Source of the DNA: Stachybotrys elegans
Lineage: Eukaryota > Ascomycota > Sordariomycetes > Hypocreales > Stachybotryaceae
Direction: 5' to 3'
Length of the DNA stretch: 64,000 nucleotides
Assembly (NCBI GenBank): GCA_020746835.1
Contig: JAGPNK010000024.1
Span: forward strand, 186,001 to 250,000
Positions 48,101-59,463 of this stretch are shown here, one piece after another. Both the position numbers and the translations under genes were made by a program. The notes under the pieces were generated by a model, which saw only the letters and a list, made by a program, of their open reading frames with translations, was not told the origin of the DNA and did no database searches. The first letter of the stretch is position 1. The number at the start of each line of letters is the position of its first letter.

Positions 48101-51100
48101 AGAACACCGAATCCTACGTTTGCGTGGATACTTTCGGGTGATATCATCTCCACCATGAGAAGTTGACCGCCTGGTTTGAGCAGCTTGTGCACGTTGGCCA
48201 TGGTTATGCTGAGATTCTTGGTCGCGTGTAAAACACCGCCAGCGAGGATGAGGTCGTAACTGGCGACCTCGAGGCCCTGCTGTACAGGATCTAGCTCCAC
48301 GTCAAATGTTTGGAACGTAATCCTCGCCCCATCAAACTCTTCCTGTGCGTTGGCGAAGAAGCTCGGAGAAATATCAGTGTACATAAACTCATTGTATGTC
48401 GTCGTACCGCTGCGTCTCTCGACATGGTGCAGAGCTGACAAGACGTGGCGGGTCATCCCTCCAGTACCTGCTCCGATTTCGAGTATCCTCAAGGCAGGAT
48501 TCTCATGGCAAAGCAGCTCCAAGTATCTCTTGAACCGGTCATCACAGCAGTGGTCAAACACGCTTCGATAGAAGGCATCAGCGAGACCATCAGTGTACGT
48601 GAGGTCCAAAGCGTCGACGTCGCCTCTGAAAATGGCTTCCAAATTCCGTACGACCGCAGGGAAGATGCGCCAGCCTGGCTTCTCCTCTTCTGCTCGTAGC
48701 AGGAACTCCTCAGCTTGATGATCCTCCAACAGTCCCTGCTCTTGGTATCGTGCAACCTGGACGGCTAATGCTGCAGCAAGGCTTTGTAGATGACTTGGGC
48801 ACTTGGCCATCTCCGCTCGCGTGAGCTTGTTGAGGACATTGGATACTGCTTTGGCAAGTGAAGCGCCCAGATCGCCATAAAATCTGACCATGTCCGAGTC
48901 GTCGCGCTCTGGAGCAGCGGACTGACAAAGGTCAGTGATTTGACGAGGCGACTGTAAACTTAGCTGAGGCTTCCACTCAATGTCATGTATCAACCTCTCC
49001 CTCGCCGTCGCCTCCACCATCTCTGTAGAGAGTGATGTTATCATCAACTTGCCCATTATACAAAGTGGCTTGCCTTCATCTGACATGGTGTAGACGGTAG
49101 CCGAAGCGCTTGAAGAACCGGCCTCTCTCAGGAATGAAGCCAGCCGCATGGGCGCGCAAGGGGAGCGCTTCCAGGCTTGAGCAGACACCCATGTGTCAAA
49201 AAGCTGATGCGGAACCATGGTCGCCATGGGCTTTGACAAACCCTTGGAGACTTGCGTCAAGCTAACATGAAATGCTGCGTCTAGTGTCGCCGGGTGAACG
49301 AAGCTCGCTGTCTGGCAATGCGCCGGCGGCAACGCAATTCGTGCCACCGCCTTGTCATGACCGTTCCAGGCAATGTCATGCAGCAGGCGAAAATTATCGC
49401 CGTACTGGAAGCCATGGTCCTGGCAGTGCGCATAAAATGCCGCGGCGTCGATGACCTTGCTGCAGGCTTGAACCGAATCGTGGTACTCGTCCTCTACTTT
49501 AGAAAGTGTTGTCTTCCATTCCAACCCGCCATCCATCTGAGACTCGAAGTCATCGTACTGAACCTGTATAATGGCTCTGAAACATTTTGTCCAGCGTGCC
49601 TTGTGGTATGAGTAAATCGTAATGTCGGACCAGGTCGCATCCTTATCGAAGGTGTTCTCAACACGGCGGAGTTGGATAACAGATTCCGTGGCTTCGGAGT
49701 TGTCAATCAGCATGGGGTTAAGGAAATGCGCTTCCTTGATGTGGAAGCCAAGGAGTTGTCTGTTTGGCGCCGTCTGCTTGACTGCTTCAATGGCCATGAC
49801 GAGCATGCCAGTCCCAGGGTAAAGGACAGCGCCATTGATCTGCGATGCTAATCAGTTTCAGAATTCCAAAGGGTAGCCCGTAGAAAGGGGAAAGACTCAC
49901 AGCATGATCCCCTATCCAGGGCATGGCCTCTACGCTCAAATGATTTCTCCATCTTGGTTCCAGTGGATTCCAGTCGTTGGCGGGAATTCCCAGGCTGTCC
50001 GGCGGCACAGGGGCTCTCAGCCTATAATCGCGGGCTAGCCGCGATTCCTTCCAATATCTGCGCGAGTGGTCAAATGGATATGCCGGAAGATCTGTCAAGA
50101 AGCGCAGGGGCTTCCCACGCGTTGCCGCAGCCTGTCGGTTGACCTCGAGGATGGAAATTGGGAACCCAGCAATGAAGAGACGGCCCGCCATTGACATGAT
50201 CGACTTGACCGGAGGCATGTTCCTGTTAAGGACAGCGTGGTATCGAGGACCTTGGTTGTCCGACACGTAAGCCCTGACAGCATCGCTGATGGGTCTCCTC
50301 AGTGCAGAGTGCGGGCCGACCTCAACAATGTCTGTCAAGGCAGCGCTTGAAGTTTGTGCAAGCAGCGTACGCAATGCATCGTTGAATCTGACTGGAGAGA
50401 CAAGGTTGTCAACCCAATATTGGCCCTCCGTAAGCTCTTCCCAGGAGACCGTTCGCCCGGTTACAGAAGAGATCATGGGAATGGAATCCTGCTGGGAAGA
50501 GTCGGATGTAAGGAATTGCAGTTCTTCCCGATACTTCGAAGCCATGCCCTCCATCGTAGGGGAGTGATACGCCAAACCAGTATTCATCTTGGAGGCAAAA
50601 ATGTGATCAGCCTCAAGCTGCGCAATCAGTGCATCCACAGACTCTCCCTTGCCTGAGATGGTGCAGTTTAAAGGACTATTGATGCAGGAGATGTGCAAGC
50701 TATCCACAAACGCAGGTAGCTTGTCGCTGAGATATCCCTTGACTAATGTTTCGGGAAGGTTGACAGAAACCATGGCCTCAGGCTGCGTCAAGGTTGATTT
50801 TAGATACTGGGCAAGACGACCCCTGTGGAATGCCACCTTCAAGGCGGAGCGAAATGATAGTCCTCCCGTGGCAAATCTACGCGTGTCAGTAATAATGCCA
50901 AAGACGGTAGGACAACACATACGCGGCAGCGATTTCTCCGGAAGAGTGTCCAACAACGGCTTCCGGGCGAATCCCGAAGCTCCGCAAGAGCAACACCAAC
51001 GCCATCTGCAACGCTGTGCAGAGGACCTGACTGTACTCGGGGCAGTTGATATTCGCAGCATCCTTCATCGCATCTAAGATAGGTAAGCCATGAAAAGAAG

Positions 51101-53200
51101 GGTGTTGGAGCAAACAAACCCAGCAAGGACCATTTGCAACCAAGCTCCATCAATGCAACATGCGCTTCTCTCAACGCCTTGTCAAAAGCAGGATACGCAA
51201 TAAGCTCCAAGCCCATGTTCACGTATTGGGCGCCCTGGCCCGTGAACACCATGGCCATGCGGAGCCGATCTGTGACACGGACAGGCTGCGAAAGAGCACC
51301 CGACAGCCTGGGTACGTTTTCTGAACTGGCCAGGATGGCAAATGTGCGCCATCCCATAAGACTGCGCTTTGCCGCAAGGGTGTAAGCTAGATCAGCCAGG
51401 TTCTGGTCTAACGGAGGTGCAATAGCGTCGACATAGCGTCCATATCGTTCCCCAAGTCTCAGAATAGCATTTTTGTCGTTGGCCGAGAATATGAGGAGAA
51501 ACAGGCGGCTCTCCGCAACTGAAACGTGGTTATGAGTGCCATTCGTCTCCTTTTGCCTCAACCCATTCGTAAGCTGAGCCGGTCTGTGTATCCATTGTCG
51601 ATCAGGGGCCGGTAACCCTCTAGCCTGAAGATAATGTGCTGCGTCGTCAAGGATAGCATGGGCATTGGATCCTCCGAATCCGAAGGAGTTGACAGAGACT
51701 CGCCTGGGGCCGTTTCCAGGCCAGTCTATGCCATTTGACGGCACCTTCAAGTATTAGCAGCGGCAGAAGCTTTCCCCGTTCTCACATACCACAATGTTGT
51801 TATCTTCGTAAGACAATGCCGGGTTGAGAGTTTCGAAAAGGGCATTTGGAGGTATAATACCCTTCTCCAGTATGAGAATTGACTTGATGACGCCAGCGAG
51901 CCCACTTCCGCCTTCAAGGTGACCGATGTTGGACTTGATAGAACCACTGTCTTGTCTCAGTAGTGCAGTGCAAGAGTCGATGTACTTACACGTATAATGG
52001 TCGGTCGAGAGAGCGCTTTGCGCCAAAGGTTCGGTGAATTGCCGCCATTTCAAGTGGATCACCAACGACGGTCCCCGTGCCTACCATGGTCAGGAGACAG
52101 ACAATGAATACATCAGTTAAGACTTACCATGTGCTTCGATATATCCGGTCGACTCGAGAGTCAACCCTGCCTTGTTATACACCTCCCGAATCAGGCGTGC
52201 CTGGGCCTCGACGCTTGGCTGTGTGAGGCCAGGTGTGCGACCATCTTGGTTCGAGCCAATGGCCCTGATGACAGCTCGAATCATGTCGCCATCTTGCATG
52301 GCCGCTGAAGCAGGCTTGATAAGCAAAGCGACGATGCCCTCGCCTCTTGCGTAACCATTTGCACATTTATCGAAGGTGTGACAAACGCCGTCAGGGGACA
52401 GGAAGTTCATGTTGGATAGCAGCAAGGAACTCTCGGGACTAAGCATCAAGCTTGAGCCAATCACCAAGGCCTTGTTGCAGCCTTAGCATACATTTCTTCA
52501 GGTTGGCTGATTACATACCTGTGAGGCATTGCGATTCAGCAGTGATTGGCAAGCAAGATCCAGAGCCGTTAAACTGCTGGAGCAAGCTGAGTCGACATGC
52601 ATGCTTGGCCCTGTAAGGTTGAAGAACCAGCTGATTCTATTGGCTAATATTGACGGCGACGTTCCTGAGATTGCCATCCGAGGCATGGTATCCGCATCTT
52701 TTGCAAGCAGCCGTGTGTAGTCGTCTGACATGGATCCCACGTAGACGGAAGTTCTGGAACCGCGAATACTATCAAGTGATAGCCCAGCTGCCCTTGATAT
52801 GAGTTGCTTTTGATCAAATCTTGACGTCAAGTTTGAACTAACCATTCTCAAATGCGTGGTAGGCTGTCTCCAGAGCCCAGCGCTGCTGAGGATCGATGGC
52901 TTCTGCTTCCTGGGAGGTGATGGAAAAAAACGGAGCATCGAAAGATGCAGGATCACCGTGGAGGAAATGTCCTTTTGGAGTAGGAAGCTATCAAGGTTAG
53001 TCTCAAGGAAGACCTAGAAGTACTAGACAAACCTTATTAACAGTGTTTTTTGGGCCTCCGTAAAAGGACTCGATCGTCGCACGGTTGGCCGGCCACTCGG
53101 TGGACAAATTCTTGCCGCCTTGAAGAGCCTCCCATAGAGACGTTTCGTCAACAATGCCTTGCGGAAGACGAAACGAGAGACCGATCACAGCTGCATCCAT
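45131..53200 (-). CDS. Highly reducing type I polyketide synthase, KS-AT-DH-MT-ER-KR-ACP
   Basis: About twelve exons and roughly 2,500 residues from ATG 53200 ([13 protein letters not shown]). KS: active Cys in VDSACSSSL, His in EAHGTGT and in [24 protein letters not shown] and nucleophile [15 protein letters not shown]: HxxxGxxxxP spanning the 49.8 kb intron ([13 protein letters not shown]), and Asp in [10 protein letters not shown]-methyltransferase: [24 protein letters not shown] and [38 protein letters not shown] with the phosphopantetheine Ser. No thioesterase, reductase or condensation domain follows, so release needs another enzyme. All motifs are intact and junctions checked by hand keep frame; the intron after the AT elbow (near 50880) is short and least certain. 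The product would be a reduced, possibly methylated chain. The P450 993 bases upstream lies on the same strand. Confidence 0.95.
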
Positions 53201-54194
53201 TGCTGCGCAAAAAATGGCTTGAAGGTTGGTTATTATTGGACTTTTCACCACAAATGCTAACGATAGTGCTGAGGCTGGATCATCAGTCGCATATCCAAGT
53301 GGAACAGAGTATTTAAGAGCATTCCAAAAATATTGGATAGCTATGACGGCAAGAGTAAGCGGACATCATGCATTAACACAGCAGTGTAACCTTTATAATA
53401 TTTGTGGACATCTTATATTACTATCACACCTGACGCGTCGTCTTGGGTACATTAGTCTATCAGCCTTAAGGAAGAGAGTCCCGCAGAGCATCTGTACCCC
53501 TCGGCATCATGACGGTACATCGCAACCTAGCGATGTGGGTGTGGTGCTTCTCATGCAGGCCAGTAGCTGATACGGATTGGCTGTGCCCATCTGCCGATGA
53601 CCTCTCAGTGTTACACTGATCGACTGGATGATAAGAGGCAAAGAGCCTTGCGTAAGCATTCCATGGAACGGTTACATTAGGATTCTTGCACCTTATGGAA
53701 GAATTCGTCCTCTAATAATAAGCAACTTTCCGAGGCAACCAAGCATAGCCCTTTCCATAGACTTTGCTCGCATCCCTCCATACGTTAAGGGCCGATAAGG
53801 CTGCAGGGGGCCCCTGATCAGTGCAGTGGACTCGGGCAAAAAGAATGCTTGGAAGCCGACTCGGGGCTGACAGAGTGGCGTGGCTCCGGTAATCACAAGA
53901 GACATTGCGCGTCAGGATCCCTTCAGCTGCCGGGCTTCGTTCTTGGCGAAGAATCCTTTACGCCACCAGGCAGAAGGATGTCAGCCACCTCAACTGGAAG
54001 GTGACATTCAGGGGTTCCCAAAGTCAAGTCTCATTACAAGGGCGACTGTACTCTGCTTCCATATTGGTCATGGGCTGACTCATATAGGCTATTCACAAGA
54101 GGCCGGACTTGGGTAAGATTTGCTTTGGTGTACGCACATGGGCAGAAGACTCCTGTGATAATTAAGCGCGACTTTACTGCCTCTACATGGTCCC
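53201..54194. promoter_or_regulatory. Space between P450 and PKS, including the PKS promoter
   Basis: No gene is visible in 994 bases. The right part is the 3' flank of the P450 gene and the left part the PKS promoter. I see no defensible regulator site. Confidence 0.5.
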
Positions 54195-55928
54195 TTAGGC
54201 AAACGTGTCCCTGGAAGTAAATTGCAGGTATGGGCCGTCATGTCGCGACGTGAGGGCATCAAAAGTCTGAAACTCTGACGCTCGGAATTTCTTGTCCTTC
54301 CACGTGCCTACCTGGCCTAGTGGCCCTGGTACCTCGGCAAAATCAAAGCAATAAAGGGTTTTGGCCACGAGGAGACTCATCTCCAAGTAGGCCATGGCTT
54401 TTCCAGCGCAGGAGCGGACACCGATCGAGAATGGCGAGAAGGCTTTGGCCATCTCCGATGCTCCCACATCGTCTTGGTCGTCAGTAAAGGTTTCTGACAG
54501 CCACCGCTCAGGCTTATACTTGAAGGGGTCGGGGAAATAGCGCTTGTTGTGGTGGATGGAATAAATGTTAACGCCAACGGTCGTGCCCGCGGGAATAACG
54601 TGGCCATCGATTATTAGAGGCGTGCTGTCTGCCTCATCGGCTACCTGTCTCCATAATGTGCCACCGATTGGCGGCGACATGCGAAGAGCCTCGTTGATGC
54701 ACGCTCGTAGGTATCGGCAAGATGCAAGCCGGACCCCACCAACAATATCCGTGCTTGAGTCGAAAGCTGACCGCACTTCATTGCACAGCTTCTGGTAGCA
54801 GTCGGGATTTCTAGAGAGATAGAAAAACATGGCTGCGAGGGAGGTTGAGATGGTGTCGCCGGCTAGTCGTTGTCATTATGATGCAAAAGATACGGCAAGG
54901 ATGGCACCTACCCGCCGACAAGAAGAAGAGCGACTCAGCAAACAGCTCAGAATGCTTGATATCGTCGGAATCGACTTCCAGGTTACCCATGACAAACGAA
55001 TAAAAGTCCCTCTTGGCATCTCTGCCCACTGAAAGCCTTGCCTGGACCATTTTGGCAACAGTATTGTGCCACTTTGCTCTCATGGGTGTATTTTTCAAGA
55101 TGAGATCCAGCTGAAGATTGGACAGAGCCGGAAAATTCATGTACGAGTTGATTCGGTAGTTGGCAATTGATATACCCTGAAAGATGAAGTCGTGATCATG
55201 ATTGGTCTGCAAATTGAGCGAGCAGCCGAACCCGAGCTGGACAGCTACATCCATGGAGAGCCGTCGACAGCGGTCGGTCAGATTTACTGGTTCTGATCCC
55301 GAGGCGGCAATCAGTTTCAGGAACAAATCTATGCTCTCCAGCATGGTCGGTTCGAAGTCGCGCAGAGACCGTTCCGACAAGGCTGGACTAATCATTTTTC
55401 GCTTCCTCATGTGCACGTCTTGGTCGAGGGCGTTGAAGATGAATGGACTAGGTCCCGCCAGCGAGAAGAGGTAGACCCGTGACTTTGTGAATCTCGGGTT
55501 CTTGTAAATGTCTAACACGTCAGTCACCGCCAACAGGAAGCTTTGCCAGCCTACCTCGAAGTGCGGTCGCTGTGTCAAACACTAGCCTGTTCGGTCCATA
55601 TCTCATGACACTTCCTGCAGTTTCGTTACTATAAATCCTACAAGTAGAAGATGATCTACTAACCATACACCTGGTGATCCTTCCAGGTCGCCTCTGGAAG
55701 AGCTCGTCGTAGCCCATGATAGCCTGCATAGCCATCTGTGATTGTGGCAAGCAAAGGACCGGGGAACTTCCTGAGGTCGTGATAATAATTGTTGTAGAAG
55801 ACCCGGAACATGAGCTGTAACCATAGATTAGCCAGGTCCAGTGCAGCTTGTAATAATAACCCTACATATGGCATAAGCAAGCAGATGGCATAAACAGCCC
55901 CAGCAGATAGATACTCAATGAGGCTCAT
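54195..55928 (-). CDS. Cytochrome P450 monooxygenase
   Basis: About four exons start at ATG 55928 (MSLIEYLSAGAVYAIC); an upstream Met at 56021 is in frame but precedes the membrane anchor. The N-terminal helix is followed by LRKFPGPLLA, the Pro-rich hinge. Introns join HQVYGSVMRYGPNRLVF and ALRDIYKNPRF. The I-helix oxygen-binding motif is AGDT, formed across the intron near 54870. The K-helix is NEALR (ExxR), followed by FKYKPERWL, and the heme loop is FSPFSIGVRSCAGKA with the Cys ligand. All key residues are present. It is an ER-anchored monooxygenase and the best candidate for oxidising the polyketide, by position and shared strand; the substrate is unknown. Confidence 0.92.
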
Positions 55929-56377
55929 CTTGCTTTTCCGCCACTTGCAACTTCCCTCTATCAAGAGGTGTGTCATTGGAAGCTCCGGAGGATTCACCGT
56001 CGCAATCGCAGGCTTGGACATTGGTCGCCGATATATGCAGTCCGGAAATGATCGACATCAGTCATATACCCTCCCTGCTGATGTGATATGGCTGGAGCAA
56101 ATCCTTCGATGCAAGCAGGCCATCCACCCACACACGGCAAGAAGCGATGTAACACTACCTTGGACAAGTGCTGACAGACGATCACCATATGTATCCGAGG
56201 TCCACTTCCCACTTCCTGGCGCTTATCTGCGTCCCTTTTCTGGCTGCCCTTCATTTCATCAACGAATTCCCGCTGATTTCCCGGTGCTGCTTCTATTCAG
56301 ACATGCATCGCATAGGCGCGGCAGCCTTCACGATTGTCGCACGGCATAGAAAGTAGCCTCTCTCCTCCATCATTGTC
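55929..56377. promoter_or_regulatory. Divergent promoter between P450 and third receptor
   Basis: Up to 449 bases lie between two divergent start codons. Shared control of the two genes is possible. No motif was identified. Confidence 0.45.
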
Positions 56378-57764
56378 ATGGACCCCGCAGTCTGGAGCTC
56401 CCTATCGCCTGCTGAGCAGGAAGCTGCGCTCAATGGACCGGCCGCAGAGCCTCCACTGGGGGAGAGCCAGCTCGACTATCCGCCCAACGAGACAACCATG
56501 GCCATTGCCGTCACAGTCGTCTGCCTTGTGTTGGCGACATTATCAGCCATTGTGCGCATCTATTCCAAGGTGTTTTCTACAAAACAGTTCAGAATAGAAG
56601 ATGGTGAGTCCAACACCACCTACTTAGAATACTGCTAAAACTATCCAGGACTTGGACTCGTGGCATTTGTGGGTTTTAATCTGTCCACGCAATTCCGTTG
56701 CTAATACGTCGAATCGACAGGGAACATTTACCGGCTCGATATGGGCAGTCTTCTACCTCGCCGACCTGAATATGTGGTTCATTCACCAATGGGATCTACG
56801 ATTGGGTGTCTTTATCGATGGCCTCTACGTCAGTCGTCTCCCTCATGATGCCGCTGTTGCTGATGCATTTATAGCCCCTCATCCTCACCCCGATTTTTAT
56901 GCATTCACTATGCTCTTCGCCAAAACAGCCATCATCCTTGACTGGCTTCGCATCTTCGTCCCTCCGGGTACGAGGAATCTCTTCTTCTGGGCATCGTGGA
57001 CGGTGCTCATCGTCAATGCCATCTTCTACATCCTTGGCATCTTCTTCCTCACCATGTCCTGCCGGCCCATGGATAGCCAATGGAGGCCGCTCGAGGTGAC
57101 GGGAGATTGCGTCGACCAGGAGGTCAGACGTCAATTTGAGTTCTCCTCGGCGGCCATCAACCTCGCACTCGACCTCATCATCTTTGCGCTGCCGCAGCAC
57201 ACCATCTGGAAGCTCAACATGGTGCCCAAAATGCGAATAGCTTGCTCCCTAGCATTTTCCGTTGGTCTGATGTAAGTGGATACCCCAGAGAGAAGAATGC
57301 AGAAAATAATAGCAGACAGCGGATGCGCTTGCGCTGCCGGTCGTCTTCATTCCGGTCAGCAGCTTTTGGGATCGACCGATCGGGTGTACGACTCCTCTGC
57401 CCCCATCCTCTGGGTTCTCGCCGAGATGACGTGCGCCTTTATTGTCTTTGCCGCCCCGGCGGTGCCCAAGTTTTTCCGGCAGACGGCGTCCTTGACGCAG
57501 CTGGCTCATTCATTGAGGTCATGGAGTCGTATCATCGGAATCAGAAGCCGAGGTAGCAGCCGCAGCAACCAGTCTGGATCCCGCTCGGACCCCGAGTCAG
57601 GGAACTACCGTAGGATCACGGCCCAGCCGTCCCTCCCGGTCCTCCCAATGCCGATGCCGACGCTATCGAGCCCATCTTCGCTTAAGACTGTGCCAGCAGA
57701 ACCCCGTTTTGAGAGGGAAGGCGGCAAGCGAACGATTGCAACATTGAACTATCAAAGCTCGTAG
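56378..57764 (+). CDS. SAT4/Pth11-type seven-helix membrane protein (third copy)
   Basis: About four or five exons starting MDPAVWSSLSPAEQEAAL. A 40-residue hydrophilic N-terminus leads to helix 1 (MAIAVTVVCLVLATLSAIV) and IYSKVFSTKQFRIED. A 49-base intron, then a second one, join LGLVAFGTFTG. Later landmarks are FTMLFAKTAIILDWLRIF, LGIFFLTMSCRPMDSQW, AAINLALDLIIFALPQHTIWKL and, across a third intron at about 57271-57320, GLIGCACAAGR and APILWVLAEMTCAFIVFAAP. A further intron near 56830-56890 is possible. The tail is Ser/Arg/Pro-rich. It is intact and divergent from the P450, so it may be co-expressed with the polyketide genes. Confidence 0.82.
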
Positions 57765-58149
57765 ACACTGGCCGGTCTTGACCTATATCTGGTAGCGGGA
57801 TTAGACTACATATAGTGCAAAAGAAGGATGCCTCAATACATGCCCGCTCTGACACTCGACAACATAGATTTTGAGAATTCCCTAGCACCCACCAATATAT
57901 TAGTACTTAACTGGTCGAAGTTTCATTCTTAATCCTTCCAGTAGGCCGTCTCATTGGCCTCCATCGGCAGTTGCTTGGCCACGAGGTTATCGAAAAATAG
58001 TTGGAAAGAACCGACTCGAACTGAGAAGATTCGTAATTTTCTCGGAGACAGGCAATATATCTGAAGCAAATTGGGATTGCCTATGAAAATACGATCTGTT
58101 CTCATACACAGCCTCTCATTGAATAAGTGAAACTCAAGACATCTAATAG
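57765..58149. other. Intergenic, nothing recognised
   Basis: AT-rich; no gene. Confidence 0.5.
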
Positions 58150-59220
58150 CTGAAACTAATGTTTTGCGAGAGTCTCATACTGAGAAGCAAACTTAAAGTT
58201 ACCCTACATACCAGATGGTGTCCCGCTGAAAGTCTGCCCGACCTCGGGGCCTGGGCCCCTAGCACAAGAATGGCTATACCGATGTCTGACAAATCAAGGA
58301 AGATGCAGGCATCGGAATCGGCCCAGCATATGAACGTCGTCCCGAGTCGCGTTTTGCAGATCGGATCCTCCTCTCCAGAAAAGATACAATTTTTGATGAA
58401 CCCGAGGCAGGAAACCGACGCCTCACGATATGTCACCGTCAGTCAATGTTGAGGCAACAGAGCATCAAACAAAGCAGTTGACCTCAAAGTCCGCATCTGA
58501 TCTCCAACAAGGCGTCAATATCTCGGATATCGGACAGACCTTCCAGGATGTGATCATGGCCGCACGGTACCTCGACCTTCGCTATATCTGGATCAATTCA
58601 TTGTACGTCATCCAGGACTCGAAAGGCGATTGGCTTAAAGAGTCAAGACTCATGATTAGCGTGTACATGAACAGTACCATCAATATAGCCGCAGCAGGGT
58701 CTCCAGACAGCCTGGCTGGCTGTTTTCCTCCAAGGGAGCTTCCTATCCTATTAGGGCACAAAAACGGGAAATCCCACATCTCGTAGACTTGAATCTAGCC
58801 GACTCTAAGCGTAAAACGCCGCTCCATGTCGCCGCTATACACGGCAGATAAGTAAGGAGCTTCTAAACCTCCGCCCCAGCGTTGGTCGTGCTGTCAACGT
58901 TAATGCACCGTATGTGCTCCGATACACTCTTGCACCACGCGGCAAAGGAAAGGAACAAGGACACGGTGGATCTTGTCTTAAATCACGAGGCAAATGCCTG
59001 GAAGCGCTCAATTGAAAGCCACTCGGCTTGGCGTAGGGGAACCCGAGGCGATGAAGCTGCTACTGGATCGCAAGGACAAAACTGCAGCACAAAGCTGCCA
59101 TGCAAGGGAGTCTCGCCTCGGCGCAGCTGCTCGTAGCCCAGGAAACCGAGGTCTACACGCTCGACGGTGACGGCAACAAACCGGTGGAAGGTGACATTAG
59201 CGCCAACGACGTCTATGTAT
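58150..59220 (+). pseudogene. HET-domain plus ankyrin relic
   Basis: Pieces of a HET protein survive in different frames. RYVTVSQC is followed by TGA (58450-58452), where the family has Trp in the invariant CWG. The next HET block, TFQDVIMAARYLDLRYIWIN, then VIQDSKGDW and INIAAAGSPDS, is in another frame up to 58786. From about 58800 ankyrin-like words appear, again in shifting frames: KTPLHVAAIHGR, DTLLHHAAKERN, and EAMKLLLDRKD near 59050. Domain order fits a HET-ankyrin non-self-recognition protein. Several stops and frame changes show it is dead, and older than the single-lesion genes nearby. Confidence 0.78.
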
Positions 59221-59463
59221 GAACAGTTACTGTGAAGCAGGATTTGACAGAGTTCGGGAAGAGCAAAACAATGTTCTATATACTTCTATAATACAATAAA
59301 CATCCAGACCAGCTGGATCATGTCGCTAACAATATACTACCGCTATGCCAACTAGATCCCTCCCCCAATAGACTAACTCTTTGTATATCAGCCAGATACC
59401 TTCATTATTTCCAAGAAATTCATCCTGCCACAACATTTATCCCAATGAATGCCCTGGCAATAT

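Noticed and set aside
45131..53200. PKS as a PKS-NRPS hybrid
   Set aside because: The protein ends just after the ACP with no condensation, adenylation or reductase domain.
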